Notes: generated by a model not told the origin, from the letters alone. A stretch of 64,000 nt of DNA from Fulvia fulva (GCF_020509005.1 NC_063017.1:1922001-1986000); one strand, 5' to 3'. Numbered from the stretch's first letter, positions 23,250 to 33,959 are shown. A program made the numbers and translations.

Positions 23250-24650
23250 CGGCCCGGTTAAGGTGTCGAGGCCTACTAGGAGGTAGATACGTTTACGGTT
23301 AGGTTCCCTTGTTCGTCTCTTCTGCCCTCTTCCTTTTGCTCGGTTCGAAGCCCTTATATACGGTAGGTCCCTCCTACTACCGTTAGGGGTACCTAGCTAG
23401 TATAGAAATCCTTGCTTTTCTCGCTCGTTCTTATACTGCTATTCTAGTTAGGCATTGGCTTAAATACGCTAGGTGCCTTCTGCCGTAGTATATATACCTA
23501 CTCTCCTTTTTTAGGTATTCCCTTCCCTAGTATAGGCCTGCGTAGTAAGGACACCTTAGGGTCTTCTCCCCGTATTTTAGGGCTATATGACCGTACTGTT
23601 GGCATTAGAAGCATTATAGTACCCTATAGCTACTCTAATAGATCTCCGTGTCTATTCTCTCGTAGTTCTAGAATAGCCTATTGTCTAGTATCTAGTTAGC
23701 TTGTTCCGCTGTCTCTACCTAGATAATAAGCGATAAGTATGTCTTTTCTCGGTCTACTATCTTATATAGCTATGCCGCCTTCGTTAGTCGTACTCCTAGG
23801 GAGGTGTTCTAGTTCTATACTTAGAGGTAGGGAAGGTCTTCGACCTTAAATGTCCTAGGGACCCCGTAGGCGATAACGGTATACTATTAGTAGGAGACTC
23901 GTACCGACTTCGCGACTTTAGTAGTCCACTCCTTATAGGTCTCTAGCTTTCGTCTATTAGACTCTTATACGGTAAAGAGTCTCACTACGCCTATTGCCTC
24001 TGCCCTCGCTCTAACTACCTCCTTTTGGCCGATTCTGTCGACAATCTCCTTGCTTATTAGGGCTACGATTTCTTGTTTTTCCGCCGGATTAGTAATATAT
24101 AGGCGTACCGCCTTACTTGCCTTCGGAGGGGGTTAATTCTTGCCTACTACTACTCTTGCCTATATAGTTGGTCTCTAGGCTACTTTCTGTGTTGCTTATT
24201 AGATTGTTTTCGGGATTTAGTATAATAGCGCTTTTAGCGCTCCTAGTAGCTATACGATAGTGTTCTTATATATCCGGGCTAGGTGTTCGCTATCCCCTAG
24301 TAAGTCTTCCGCCTCCGTATATAGGGTCGTCTACGCTATATTGTTTGTCGTTAGCCTCTGCTTTCTATATAGTAGGCCTTAGCTTATGTCCTAGGTTTTT
24401 CCTTAGTCTGTTCCCCGGTTTAACTCTTAGTATAGAGTGTTTATAAGGCTATAGCTCTCGTTAGTTACTATCCTTCGCTACTATTCGGGGTCGCGCTTCC
24501 TAATTAGGTAGTTGTCCTCCGTAACTCCGTAACTCTAGGGTCTGCCTTTAGGGGAACGGAACCTCAGTTTTAGGGTTCTTTATACTACGATTACGCCGCC
24601 GCTAGCGTAGGCGGGTCGCTACTGCTTAAGTAGATTACTCGCCTTAATAA
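23250..24650 (-). pseudogene. LINE D ORF1 with zinc knuckle, RIP-mutated
   Basis: A minus-strand remnant reads CF-CQQYGHIALKY at about 23585-23635, a CX2CX4HX4C knuckle whose last Cys has become Tyr (TGT to TAT, RIP-type). This is followed by KTLRCPYYAG. Upstream the frame contains short helical segments such as DLLGDSEHLARIYKN at about 24270-24310. This matches the Gag-like ORF1 of Tad-type LINEs. Confidence 0.6.
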
Positions 24651-24731
24651 GGGCTGTCGAATAAATAGTCCTCGTCCGCTATAGGTACGCCCCGTAGTCT
24701 ATATAGGACCTTTCGTACGTCGAGGCCCTTT

Positions 24732-24742
24732 AAAACTAGGGA
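24732..24742. repeat. Target-site duplication, right copy (LINE D)
   Basis: This is the exact repeat of 19565-19575 and marks the 5' end of the full-length LINE. Confidence 0.8.
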
Positions 24743-24745
24743 TAG

Positions 24746-25091
24746 TTTCGTAATAGGGGAGGATATATTAACGAGCTAAGGGCCCCCTTAAGACCCTGAA
24801 ATTTGCGCGTCGAATCTCGTTAACCTTTAACGGTAAATTACGTAGTAGGGGTATATAGAGGTACTACTAAGATATATATAGTTAGGAGGCGACCTTAGTA
24901 GGAAGCTAGGATTTACGAAGAATCTCTCTATAAGGCAAAATACGGAAATCTAAAAATTTTAGATTTATTATCTTTTAGGATCTTAGTATATATTTTACGG
25001 CCCGCGGACTAGCAAATATATATACCTACGTATAAGCTATCCTAAGGTCACTAGGCGCGCCCTTACTTACTAGGGTAGTTAGTCGTCTATA
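24746..25091. other. No gene; RIP-mutated flank of LINE D
   Basis: This is AT-rich sequence without coding signal. It should be the right-hand continuation of whatever lies at 19250-19575, possibly the gypsy LTR. Confidence 0.4.
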
Positions 25092-25213
25092 CTAGTAACG
25101 ATTCTATAGGATATTGTTATATTAAGATACCGTCGTAATTAAAGTAGAAGTAGTATAGTTCTTAGTAAAAGTAGCCTGCTCGGTAGTATAGCCCGCTCGG
25201 TAGTAAAGTACGT
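25092..25213 (+). repeat. Orphan right end of a Fot1/pogo element
   Basis: This stretch is nearly the same as the right end of the next element (27033-27149). It includes the inverted-repeat sequence with the doubled CCCGCTCGGTAGTA motif and ends ...AAAGTACGT before TA. No matching left end is found, so it is a deleted or truncated copy lying 80 bp from the complete one. Confidence 0.7.
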
Positions 25214-25384
25214 TAACTCTATCTACGTAAGATATACTTATTAATCGATACTAGAGATTAATAGCCGTACTATATACCAAAAATATACTATTAACGTGCT
25301 TTACTACCGAGCGGGCTATACTACCGAGCGGGCTACTTTTGCTAAGAACTATACTACTTCTATAGATATAGCTATATAGCTACT

Positions 25385-25980
25385 ATTATAGCGTATATTA
25401 TCTTTAAACGAGGCCAGACTGACCTTAGCTGTCTAGGCCACGAAACGCGACGCGATAATTACGAATCGACTTACTATAAAGATATACGACGCGTCTCGAA
25501 CTATACTAGGGTATCGATTAAATAGACGACCTCCTCGGGGTGACTACGAGCCTAATTCGAAGAAGCTTATACAGCTAGAAGAGAGGGTAATACTTAAGTA
25601 TATACTCGAGCTAGATCTTAGAGGTTTCCTACTATTAAAGGCTAGTATACGAGTAATAGCCGATTTATTACTATAAGAGAAGGGTCTTAAGCCCGCTAGT
25701 CTTAATTAGACAGACAGGTTTATTAGGCGGTATCGTGAGCTAAAGGTTCCTATAATACGTAGATACGATCGTTAGCGAGCCCTAATAGAAGATCTAGACG
25801 TTATCGAGAAGTAGCTCTTACTTATACGTAATATAAAGGAGAAGTATAGTATCCTTAACTAGGATACCTATAACTTCGACGAGATAGGGTTTATAATAGG
25901 TATTATTACGTCTTAGAGTATTACGGGTAGTAATCTATAAGACGATAGTATAGGGTTACCGTAAAATAAGCGTTGTTCGG
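25385..25980 (+). pseudogene. Fot1/pogo transposase N-terminal part, RIP-mutated
   Basis: With stops ignored the frame reads LSLNEARLTLAV (helix-turn-helix start), YRLNRRPPRGDYEPNSKKL, LEERVILKYILELDLRGF (CENP-B type HTH), FIRRYRELK, RRYDR-RALIEDLDVIEK and YNFDEIGF (first catalytic Asp of the DDE domain). The rest of the catalytic domain is missing after about 25980. A C-terminal piece (VRKRKYI-SRESLTFDKAS) reappears at about 26785-26850, beyond the solo LTR. Confidence 0.8.
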
Positions 25981-26242
25981 TAAGGCTATAAAAGAGAAGC
26001 GCGAAGCGCGCGAGATATATAAGGAAGCGCTAAGGCGCTCGTACGCGGGGATACGGGTTCCCCGCGGAGAAGAGCCGCGGCGTAACGTTACGGTAGTAGT
26101 AAACCGTAATATAGAGCGTCGTTACGGGTTTAGAAAGGCGTAGTAGAAAGAGGAAGGTCGTTTAATAGGGCAATAGAGAGGGAGTAGAGAGATAGCGTAT
26201 TAGATAGCTCTTATACGAAGCGTAATTAGTAAGCTACGTAAG

Positions 26243-26762
26243 TGTTATGGTCTCCCCACAGAGAGTACAGAAGGTGGGGACAGAAGAGCCTCAGAGTGCT
26301 TAGAAGTCGTCAAGAAGTAACAGTCCAGCTTGGTGTGTGAGCGCCAAGAATCACATGCCCCGTAACATTCACTACGGGACCCAGCCCTCCAAATTCACCC
26401 CTCTACCAAACCTTGACAGATTCACTTCGGCTCGTGACTGTGTGACTCATGGCACTCCCGCGAGCACCCGCGACTGCGCTGGACCCTGGAAGAAGCACGT
26501 AGAAGACTCGGAACGTAGGGCAGGTTGGAATAAGGTTTTGAGCAAAGCTACTGAGCGCGGCTTCGCACGGGTTAGCCCTGTTGATGCGGGGACACGCACT
26601 CGCGAGGGTCGCGTATAAATATCTGGCCTTCCCTAGGCCTCTCTTGCTTCCTTCGTCTTTTGTTTTGTGTAGCAATCATACTATACCCTTTTGTATCTGC
26701 ACTTCGTACCTGCATTCTCGCTTTCACCCTTGCATCTCACAGGCCAGGCTCTCGCCCTGACA
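26243..26762. repeat. Solo LTR, unmutated, with 5-bp TSD
   Basis: The segment starts TGTTATGG and ends CCTGACA, 520 bp long, flanked by GTAAG at 26238-26242 and 26763-26767. It contains a TATA-like GTATAAATAT at about 26611-26620. It is rich in CpA/TpG, while the pogo element around it is depleted, so it arrived after the RIP of its host element. There is no internal coding region; the short open frames inside it are not genes. The parent family and orientation cannot be told, though the TATA position suggests the plus strand. Confidence 0.85.
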
Positions 26763-27149
26763 GTAAGTCTAACGAGGCCCTTATATAGTAGAAAGTACGA
26801 AAGCGTAAGTATATTTAGTCTAGAGAGTCTCTAACCTTCGATAAGGCGTCGTAATTAATACCTCTAGAGGATACTAGGAGGTAGGAAGTAAGTAGAGAGT
26901 CGCTAGATAGTATTTAGCTAGTACTAAGGCTACGACGCTATAAGCGATATAGCGAGTCGGAGTATAACGTACGTACCTATTAAGTAGACTCGCTAGATAG
27001 CGAAGAATCTAAAGAGAAATTGTCCTCCTAGTAACGATTCTATAGGATGTCGTCGTATAAAGATACCGTCGTAATTAAAGTAGAAGTAGTATAGTTCTTA
27101 GTAAAAGTAGCCCGCTCGGTAGTATAGCCCGCTCGGTAGTAAAGTACGT

Positions 27150-28787
27150 TAGCGGTTATAAATCTCTAAAGGGTAAGCGTAGTAAAGTAGAGCTCTATAC
27201 TTCCTATTTCCTTAAGAGCGTACGATCTACGCTATACCGAATCGATATATAGTACTTAATACGATAATACGGGCGCGTATATTTTACGAGCTTGCTAATA
27301 GGTATAGTACGGCTAGTACGTAACCTTGATTAGTTATTCTAGCATTTTGATTATTAACCAATTAGAAGAGCGCCAAGGAGTTCTTAGGGCTAGTAATAGA
27401 GCTCTACTCCCTCGCTAACGCCAACACCTACGCTCGAGTGTTCGCAAGCTCACACGTCGCTACGCTTAATGACTGCAGGATCATTCCAGCAACCTCATTG
27501 ACACGCCTGCTTACCTTTGACATAGCCAAATTGCCTGCGATCGTGAAGGTGGCTCTTCGAGAAGCAGATACAATCGGAATACCTCTTCTACGAGCTACCA
27601 ATTCAGATCCAGAACATCCGTAGACGTGGTGTTGAGTCGTCCCGGCAATGATGTTGGTTCCGCGAAACATGTTTCTGCACGTTCAGTTTCCTGCCACGTT
27701 GTACAGACGAGCAGTCGGTCGAATCGACCGAGTACCGTGGATGGTCTGCGTCACAAGGCAGTCTCTGTCAGCACCGGCCTTTCCGGTGTCTCCCGAGTCA
27801 GAGGAGCAGCTCGTATAGCTAGCCAGCGTTGAGGGTGAGGAGTTCGCTGAATTGCGGTCTGTGAAACAGGCAGGCGTGTCCTGGTATTCATGCTCATGGT
27901 ATAGCTGACACTGCAGCGCGTCGAGAAGCTCAACGCTCAGCAATAAGAGGCGGAGGATGTGGACTAAGCGGGTGTAGTGCCCAACAATGGTTGTTCGAGG
28001 CGTTTGTCTCGTACTGTATATGAAATGCAGAGCTGGTGGTGAGATTTGCCAAGATGGTCAGATGTGTGAGGCGCTAGTGGGTGCCAGACCAGCATCGGCA
28101 TATTCTCGGCCCTTCTCAACTCTCCGTGGAGAGGCGATGCGGGGATGTTGGAGAGAGCTGTGTGCGAGCTGTCCGACAGATGAGCTGCTGAGCTGCCATT
28201 GGGACGCCAGTTCACAATACACACGTTGATGCTTCAACCAACCTCCCTGCACATAGACTGCTGGGACCGATAAGACATGTGGTAGTATCGTGAATCCGCT
28301 TGCGTCCATGTCCACGCGGGAGTGCTCCACCAAACTTGACATTCTGACGTTAGCTTCCAGAGCTCGGACGGCAGCTTCGCTTCACCACTGACCAGCCTCC
28401 AGCTTTCCCATTTCGACAGCGACTGCTTTACTCTTGACCACCTCATCATCGCCTCGTGCCTTCTGCAAACACAACACTTGGAAGCAGTGCTCTTGCATAC
28501 CTAGTCAGCACCCGACTAGCCGCAGATCTGCCACGAGGTACGTCCCAAAACAGCACCATTGTGCACCACCCAGTACATCGCCGGAGACATCGAGATGGTC
28601 ACAAGCTGCTCGCGTTACATCATACCGCTGCCCGGCGCCTCCAGTGACACCCGAGCACCACCAGCTGACTGACACCCATTGGAAACAGAGCTACCCACCG
28701 TCGCACCCCTCCCGAGATATTCTCTCGAGCACTCGACACACACGACAACCAGTCATTACCTGGCACGGAGCCACCCATACCTCCACC
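27150..28787. other. Boundary of repeats and upstream region of GSY1
   Basis: Up to about 27430 the DNA still has the TA-rich repeat character. From there composition becomes gene-like, with balanced CpA/TpG. Two overlapping short open frames (27438-27623 plus strand, 27428-27670 minus strand) show no family I recognise. The last few hundred bases are the promoter and leader of the glycogen synthase gene. Confidence 0.5.
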
Positions 28788-31064
28788 ATGACAGTCACAC
28801 CGCGAAGAGACGTGCGGAATCATGTGCTCTTCGAGGTTGCAACTGAGGTTGCCAACCGAGTGGGCGGTATCTACAGTGTGCTCAAGTCCAAGGCCCAGGT
28901 CACAACGGCAGAGTATGGTTCTATGTACACCCTTCTCGGTCCGTTGAACCGCGCCTCAGCAGCCGTCGAAGTTGAAGAGATCGAGCCCAGAGATCCGGCA
29001 TTGATCGCGACAATCAAAAGCATGAACGAGCGGGGCATCCAGACACTGTACGGAAGATGGCTGATCGATGGAGCACCGCGAGTCTTGCTCTTTGACACGG
29101 GCACTGGCTACTACAAGCTCGACGAGTGGAAGGGCGACCTTTGGTCAACTGCCGGTATTCCCAGTCCACCAGACGACCACGAGACAAACGAGGCCATTGT
29201 GTTTGGTTACTTGATTGCCTGGTTCTTGGGCGAGGTAAGCAGCAAAGCTTGTTTGCAGAAGTTATAATGAGCTGACTTGGGCAGTACGCCTACCACAACA
29301 AGGAGAATGCAATCATTGCGCAATTCCACGAATGGCTAGCAGGTGTTGCACTACCTCTGTGCCGTAAGCGAAAGATCGATGTCACCACTATCTTTACCAC
29401 ACACGCAACACTCTTGGGTCGCTACCTCTGCGCCGGCTCAGTCGACTTTTACAACAACCTGCAATACTTTGACGTGGATGCGGAAGCTGGCAAGCGTGGT
29501 ATCTACCACAGGTACTGCATCGAACGCGGCGCTGCGCACAGTGCAGATGTCTTCACCACTGTCAGCCATATTACGGCTTACGAGAGTGAGCACTTGCTCA
29601 AACGGAAACCCGATGGAGTGCTTCCCAACGGCCTGAATGTCAAGAAGTTCTCCGCGACCCACGAGTTTCAGAACTTGCACCAAGTCAACAAGGACCGCAT
29701 CACGGACTTCTGTCGAGGTCACTTCTACGGGCACAACGACTTTGACCCGGAGAAGACACTCTACTACTTCACCGCTGGACGATACGAGTACAGGAATAAG
29801 GGTGTGGACATGTTCATTGAGTCTCTGGCTCGTCTGAATCACCGCATGAAGGATGCCAACTCGGATATGACGGTCGTTGCCTTTATCATCATGCCGGCGC
29901 AGACGAGCTCTTTGGCTGTGGAAGCACTCAAGGGTCAAGCAGTGATCAAGTCGCTGCATGATACTGTTGGTCACATTGGAAAGAACATTGAGAAGAAGCT
30001 CTTCGAGAAGTCCCTATCTTGGCACGAAGGCCAGGAACCGCCGGGTGAGAAGGATTTGCTGAACTCGCAGGACAAGATCATGCTTCGACGACGACTATAT
30101 GCGATGAAGCGCCACACACTCCCACCGATCGTCACGCACAATCTTGTCAACGACACCGAAGATCCGATCCTGAACCAGCTCCGTCGATGCCAGCTTTTCA
30201 ACCACCCCTCCGACCGCGTCAAGGTTGTGTTTCACCCAGAGTTTTTGAGCTCAGGTAACCCAGTCTTGCCCATGGATTACGATGACTTCGTTCGCGGAAC
30301 GAACATGGGTATCTTCAGCTCCTACTACGAACCCTGGGGCTACACGCCAGCAGAATGCACGGTCATGGGTGTGCCATCGATCACGACGAATCTGTCTGGT
30401 TTCGGATGCTACATGGAAGAGTTGATCGAGAATGCGCAAGACTACGGAATCTACATCGTTGATCGCAGGATGAAGGGTGTAGACGACAGCGTGAACCAAC
30501 TCACAGAATTCATGTTCCAATACACGCAGAAGAGCAAGAGACAACGCATCAACCAGCGGAACCGAACGGAGCGCCTCAGTGATTTGCTTGATTGGAAGCG
30601 TATGGGCATGGAGTACGTCAAGGCACGCCAGCTGTCTCTCCGACGAGCATACCCCGACAGCTTTTCGGGCGACGAGGAAGAGCCTGGCTTCTTTGATGGC
30701 ACCGAGAACATCAAAATCAGCCGGCCACTATCTGCTCCAGGCAGTCCGCGCGAGCGCAGCGGCATGATGACACCAGGTGACTTCGCGTCGCTCCAGGAGG
30801 GCCGTGAAGGTCTGAGCACCGAGGACTACATTGCATGGAAGTTGCCAGAAGAGGTAAGCAGATCACGCGTATTATGTCACCGATGCGATACTAACACAAG
30901 AACAGGAGGAACCTGAAGACTACCCCTTCCCGCTAACCCTCAAGACGAAGACTAAGATTGGCGAATCAGGCTTGGCAGGCAGCGGTACAGCGACGCCAAC
31001 CATGGTTAATGGCAATGGTACGTCGCTGCCACTACGTGTACAGCCCGAAGAAGCGTCCTCATGA
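28788..31064 (+). CDS. GSY1: Glycogen synthase (UDP-glucose, GT3)
   Basis: Transfers glucose from UDP-glucose to the non-reducing ends of glycogen in the cytosol. Exons 28788-29234, 29285-30853 and 30906-31064 join in frame to 724 residues, close to the usual size of about 705. The N-terminal [14 protein letters not shown] holds the nucleotide-sugar loop. The GT3 catalytic pair EPWGYTPAE gives Glu at about 498 and 506, near yeast Gsy2 509/517. The Arg-rich helix around residues 568-576 (RQRINQRNR) is the glucose-6-phosphate activation site. The C-terminal tail at 630-645 ([12 protein letters not shown]) offers Ser/Thr-Pro phosphorylation sites like those that inhibit yeast Gsy2. An in-frame ATG at 28434 was not used because the added residues look non-conserved. 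Introns of 50 and 52 nt carry GCTGAC and ACTAAC branch sites. Confidence 0.95.
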
Positions 31065-31670
31065 TCGATAGCATGAAATGAGCGTACAAGATTGGATTAA
31101 TCTGTCTTTCTTTGGTCGCGAGGTTTCGGAACGGCGGCTGTAGCATCGTTGCGATCGAACTTCAGGCTGCGTACCCAGCATCGCGTCCACGGATGCTTTT
31201 TGTAAAGCTTGTGTAGTATTTGTACAATGGTATCGAGGGAAGGTATTACTCAGCCCGGCGCGCCCTGCCTGTCCTTGGAAATCGAATGGAGCCATTCTGA
31301 TGACGACAACGCCGACGACTGATCAGCGAGACGTACGAAGCTGTCAGCTTTTTTGCGACGTGCTTTTTTGGACGCAGATTACCTCCAGACCTCTTCTGAG
31401 GACATTTTACCGAATCTGTATGGGTTGTCATGGCTTATGCAAAAGTCACAGACCGACTTCCAGCCAACGACAGATGAGCTTAATCCGTCCTCAATAAGCA
31501 GGTTCGTCGAAAATCCACAACGCTACCATATGTCTGGGACGCACACAGAGGACAGAGAAATGAAGATTCTTGAATAATGGACTATAAAGGGACCGATGTC
31601 CCAAATCTTGCGTTGCTTGCTCGTTGCTCATACACCGCTCACTCGACATTTTTCTGACAACATCGCCAAA
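31065..31670. other. Intergenic: GSY1 3' side and next promoter
   Basis: No conserved frame is seen. A TATA-like ACTATAAAGG at about 31581-31590 lies about 85 bases before the chosen start of the next gene. Confidence 0.4.
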
Positions 31671-33959
31671 ATGCTGTTATCTCAGCTCGTGGTGCTTGGT
31701 GCCGCTGTATCTAACTATGGCGCCTCTGCGAGCGCTGTGCGCATGCCTATATTTCACCGTACTGGCTGGGGCAATGGAACTGGCTATGCTAATGCGACTG
31801 GCTATGCTAATGCGACTGGCTATGCTAATGCGACTGGCTATGCTAATGCGACTGGCTATGCTAATGCGACTGGCTATGCTAATGCGACTGGCTATGCTCA
31901 TGCGACTGGATACTCCAACGCGACGTATCCGGCCATCTCAGCTACCGGCGGCTTCAGTTGGCCCTCCCCAACACCCGCCACTCCCGCAGAGCCATATCTC
32001 AATCAGACCATGCCGGTCGACTTCAATGGCACAGCCGCTTCTTGCGATGCAGGATGCCGCGATGAGTTCAAGAACCGCACGCTCCTTGCCAACGCAGCAT
32101 CAGCCGCCACCCTGGTCCTCGATCGCTTGGACCTCTGGAAGGAGTGCTGGGAGGAGCCCCGGTGCCAGAATGCTGTCGCGATGATGGTCGGCTCTACTGC
32201 TACAGCGCTCTTCGACACGGATGAGGAGGTCTGCACTGGCAGTTGGGACGATCGGTGCTTTGCTGACTGGATGATTACCGTGGGTAATAAGGCTGCTCTC
32301 CAGTCCATGGCAGGCACGTATTCCGTTCTGAAGACACTCGTGGCGAACGCGACGGCTGGCGATATTCTGTCTCCTAGCGAGCAGAAGCTTCTCTGGGATA
32401 TGGGGCAGTTATCGGCCTTTATCAACTCGGGACCCATGGTCGACCCGAACACATTCACAGCGCAGATGCAGAATACCACTGTCAACAGTACCGCTATTCC
32501 TGACTGGCTTGCCGCCACACCCGCACAGACGACCCAGTCTACCGAAACCTTCCCAAGCAGCACCCAAGCCCATCCACGCACCACCCGAACCCCTGCGTAC
32601 GATGACAGCGACAAGGACGACGATGCCAAGAAGTACGCCCCCCTGGCCCTCCTCGCTGTCGCCGTCCCAGCCCTCGGAGCCGGAATGTGGTACTTCGGCG
32701 CCAATCACGGCTTCACCAAGCTCGGCAACCTCATCAGACCCTTCCGTTCATCCGGCGGTTCCTTCGTCCAGCGACTTACAACAGCCTACAACACCCAAAT
32801 GGCAGGCAAAGGCGGCTTCCGCAGTGCGTACAAGAATGCAGAGTACAGTTACGAACTCGGCAAGCCCCCGCCAAATGACTTCACCAGACGAACCCAGCCG
32901 TACCGCCTCAGCAGGGCTCCGAAAATGCCGACGACGGGGAGTGAGTGGAAGGCAAAGCCGAATACGCCGGAGGTTACGGAGGTCTGGCCATGGGAGGAGC
33001 CGAGTGTACCGATCAATTCGCCCTGTGAGAGTCCTGTTGGGCTGAGGAGGCGGGCTGCTGGGGGTTGTCTCCAGGAGCCTTGGACGGGGGCTGATTCTGC
33101 TATCGCGACTGGGTATGATGCTGTTATGGGGGCTATGCCTGTTGCGCAGCAGGTCATTGGTACTGCTGCTGGACTAGGATCGGTCATGCTCGGTGGTGTT
33201 GACCCTTTCGGTGGATTCTTGTCGTTGATCGGGCATGGTGGTGGTGATGGTAGCGATGATGGTGGGAACGACGACAAGCCTACGCATCACCCGAAGCCTA
33301 CTCACAAGCCTACTGATCAACCAAAATCCAAGCATGATGAAGCAACGTCCACGACCTCGGACAAGCAGCATGAGTCGAGCTCAACGTCACCCGAAAGCAA
33401 AGCGACATCCACAAGCCTATCGCCAACATCGCAGACCACCTCAACATCTTCGCTTTCTTCCTCACTCGCTTCGACGACCTCAAGCAGCCTTCTCTCATCG
33501 TCGGCCTCGACCTCATCCTCAACCAGCCTCAGCAATTCGACCAGCACCGCGCCATCAATCTGGAACCCATTCGCCGCCCCCTCTCCAACCGCCACCTCCT
33601 CTACACCCTCTTCGCTCTGGAGTCCCTCCATCATAACCCTAGTCTCCGCACCATCCACCACTCCAACCAATCTCATAACCATCCTCACCTCCACCCCCGC
33701 CGCCACCCCAACCAACGTTCTAACCATCGGGGGTGGCCCCGCCGCTACAGAAACTCTCGTCGCCCAGCTCGGAGAACCCGCATGGGCTATTGTCCCCGTC
33801 AGCCTCATCCCGGTCGGCAGCGTTGTGCCGAATGGCGAGGTCGCTGTGGGGACTTATGATTCGAGTGTTATGGTGGCGGCGAGTAGCGCGTTTCCGAAGG
33901 GGTTGGATATGAATGCGGTTACGAGTGTGCTTGGACCGCTGCCTACGGGTAGGGCTTAG
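31671..33959 (+). CDS. Secreted or membrane protein with N-glycosylation-sequon repeats
   Basis: A 762-residue single-exon protein with no known family recognised. I chose Met at 31671 because it begins a signal peptide (MLLSQLVVLGAAVSNYGASASA); an upstream in-frame Met at 31596 adds 25 residues without that character. Residues 31-84 are tandem GYANAT hexapeptides, each creating an Asn-Ala-Thr sequon. A Cys-bearing region follows (CDAGCRDEF at about 124, then CWEEPRC, CTGSWDDRC). One hydrophobic segment lies at about 322-343 (LALLAVAVPALGAGMWYF), then a Gly/Asp-rich loop, a His/Pro/Lys stretch (PTHHPKPTHKPT) and a Ser/Thr-rich region at 557-683. The likely place is the plasma membrane or wall, as in glycosylated sensor-like proteins, but the function is unknown. 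Confidence 0.75.
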   Translation: MLLSQLVVLGAAVSNYGASASAVRMPIFHRTGWGNGTGYANATGYANATGYANATGYANATGYANATGYANATGYAHATGYSNATYPAISATGGFSWPSPTPATPAEPYLNQTMPVDFNGTAASCDAGCRDEFKNRTLLANAASAATLVLDRLDLWKECWEEPRCQNAVAMMVGSTATALFDTDEEVCTGSWDDRCFADWMITVGNKAALQSMAGTYSVLKTLVANATAGDILSPSEQKLLWDMGQLSAFINSGPMVDPNTFTAQMQNTTVNSTAIPDWLAATPAQTTQSTETFPSSTQAHPRTTRTPAYDDSDKDDDAKKYAPLALLAVAVPALGAGMWYFGANHGFTKLGNLIRPFRSSGGSFVQRLTTAYNTQMAGKGGFRSAYKNAEYSYELGKPPPNDFTRRTQPYRLSRAPKMPTTGSEWKAKPNTPEVTEVWPWEEPSVPINSPCESPVGLRRRAAGGCLQEPWTGADSAIATGYDAVMGAMPVAQQVIGTAAGLGSVMLGGVDPFGGFLSLIGHGGGDGSDDGGNDDKPTHHPKPTHKPTDQPKSKHDEATSTTSDKQHESSSTSPESKATSTSLSPTSQTTSTSSLSSSLASTTSSSLLSSSASTSSSTSLSNSTSTAPSIWNPFAAPSPTATSSTPSSLWSPSIITLVSAPSTTPTNLITILTSTPAATPTNVLTIGGGPAATETLVAQLGEPAWAIVPVSLIPVGSVVPNGEVAVGTYDSSVMVAASSAFPKGLDMNAVTSVLGPLPTGRA
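31761..31928 (+). repeat. 18-bp coding minisatellite
   Basis: The unit ACTGGCTATGCTAATGCG is repeated six times exactly, with diverged units at both ends. Each unit keeps the frame and encodes one GYANAT. The near identity of the units at DNA level suggests recent expansion, and copy number may vary between strains. The minus strand through the repeat is also open but is only a consequence of the repeat. Confidence 0.9.

Larger units (their letters stand above)
19576..24731 (-). mobile_element. LINE copy D, full-length Tad-like element
   Basis: The element is about 5.16 kb and is flanked by AAAACTAGGGA (19565-19575 and 24732-24742; three further bases TAG match but overlap the tail). The GATA tail is at the left (3') end. 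Reading right to left, there is an ORF1 remnant with a zinc knuckle, an APE-type endonuclease and then a reverse transcriptase. It contains no copy of the chimera module, so the module is not a normal part of this LINE. All frames carry RIP-type stops. Confidence 0.85.
25294..27149 (+). mobile_element. Fot1/pogo-type DNA transposon, decayed, TA target
   Basis: Inverted repeats of about 68 bp (25294-25361 and 27082-27149, two mismatches by eye) are flanked by TA on both sides, the target duplication of Tc1/mariner-pogo elements. Each repeat contains a 17-bp tandem duplication with the core CCGAGCGGGCTA. Excluding the nested solo LTR (520 bp plus a 5-bp duplication) the element is about 1.33 kb, shorter than a typical Fot1 of about 1.9 kb. 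It is therefore internally deleted. Confidence 0.85.

Noticed and set aside
26337..26675. Two short frames inside the solo LTR as small genes
   Set aside because: They lie entirely within a 520-bp LTR with clear ends and target duplication.
28434..28787. In-frame upstream extension of glycogen synthase from an ATG at 28434
   Set aside because: The 118 extra residues are Ser/Thr/His/Pro-rich and unlike any glycogen synthase N-terminus; the conserved protein begins at the Met at 28788.
31677..31901. Minus-strand frame of repeated Ser-Ile-Ala-Ser-Arg-Ile
   Set aside because: This is only the antisense reading of the 18-bp minisatellite inside the real gene.
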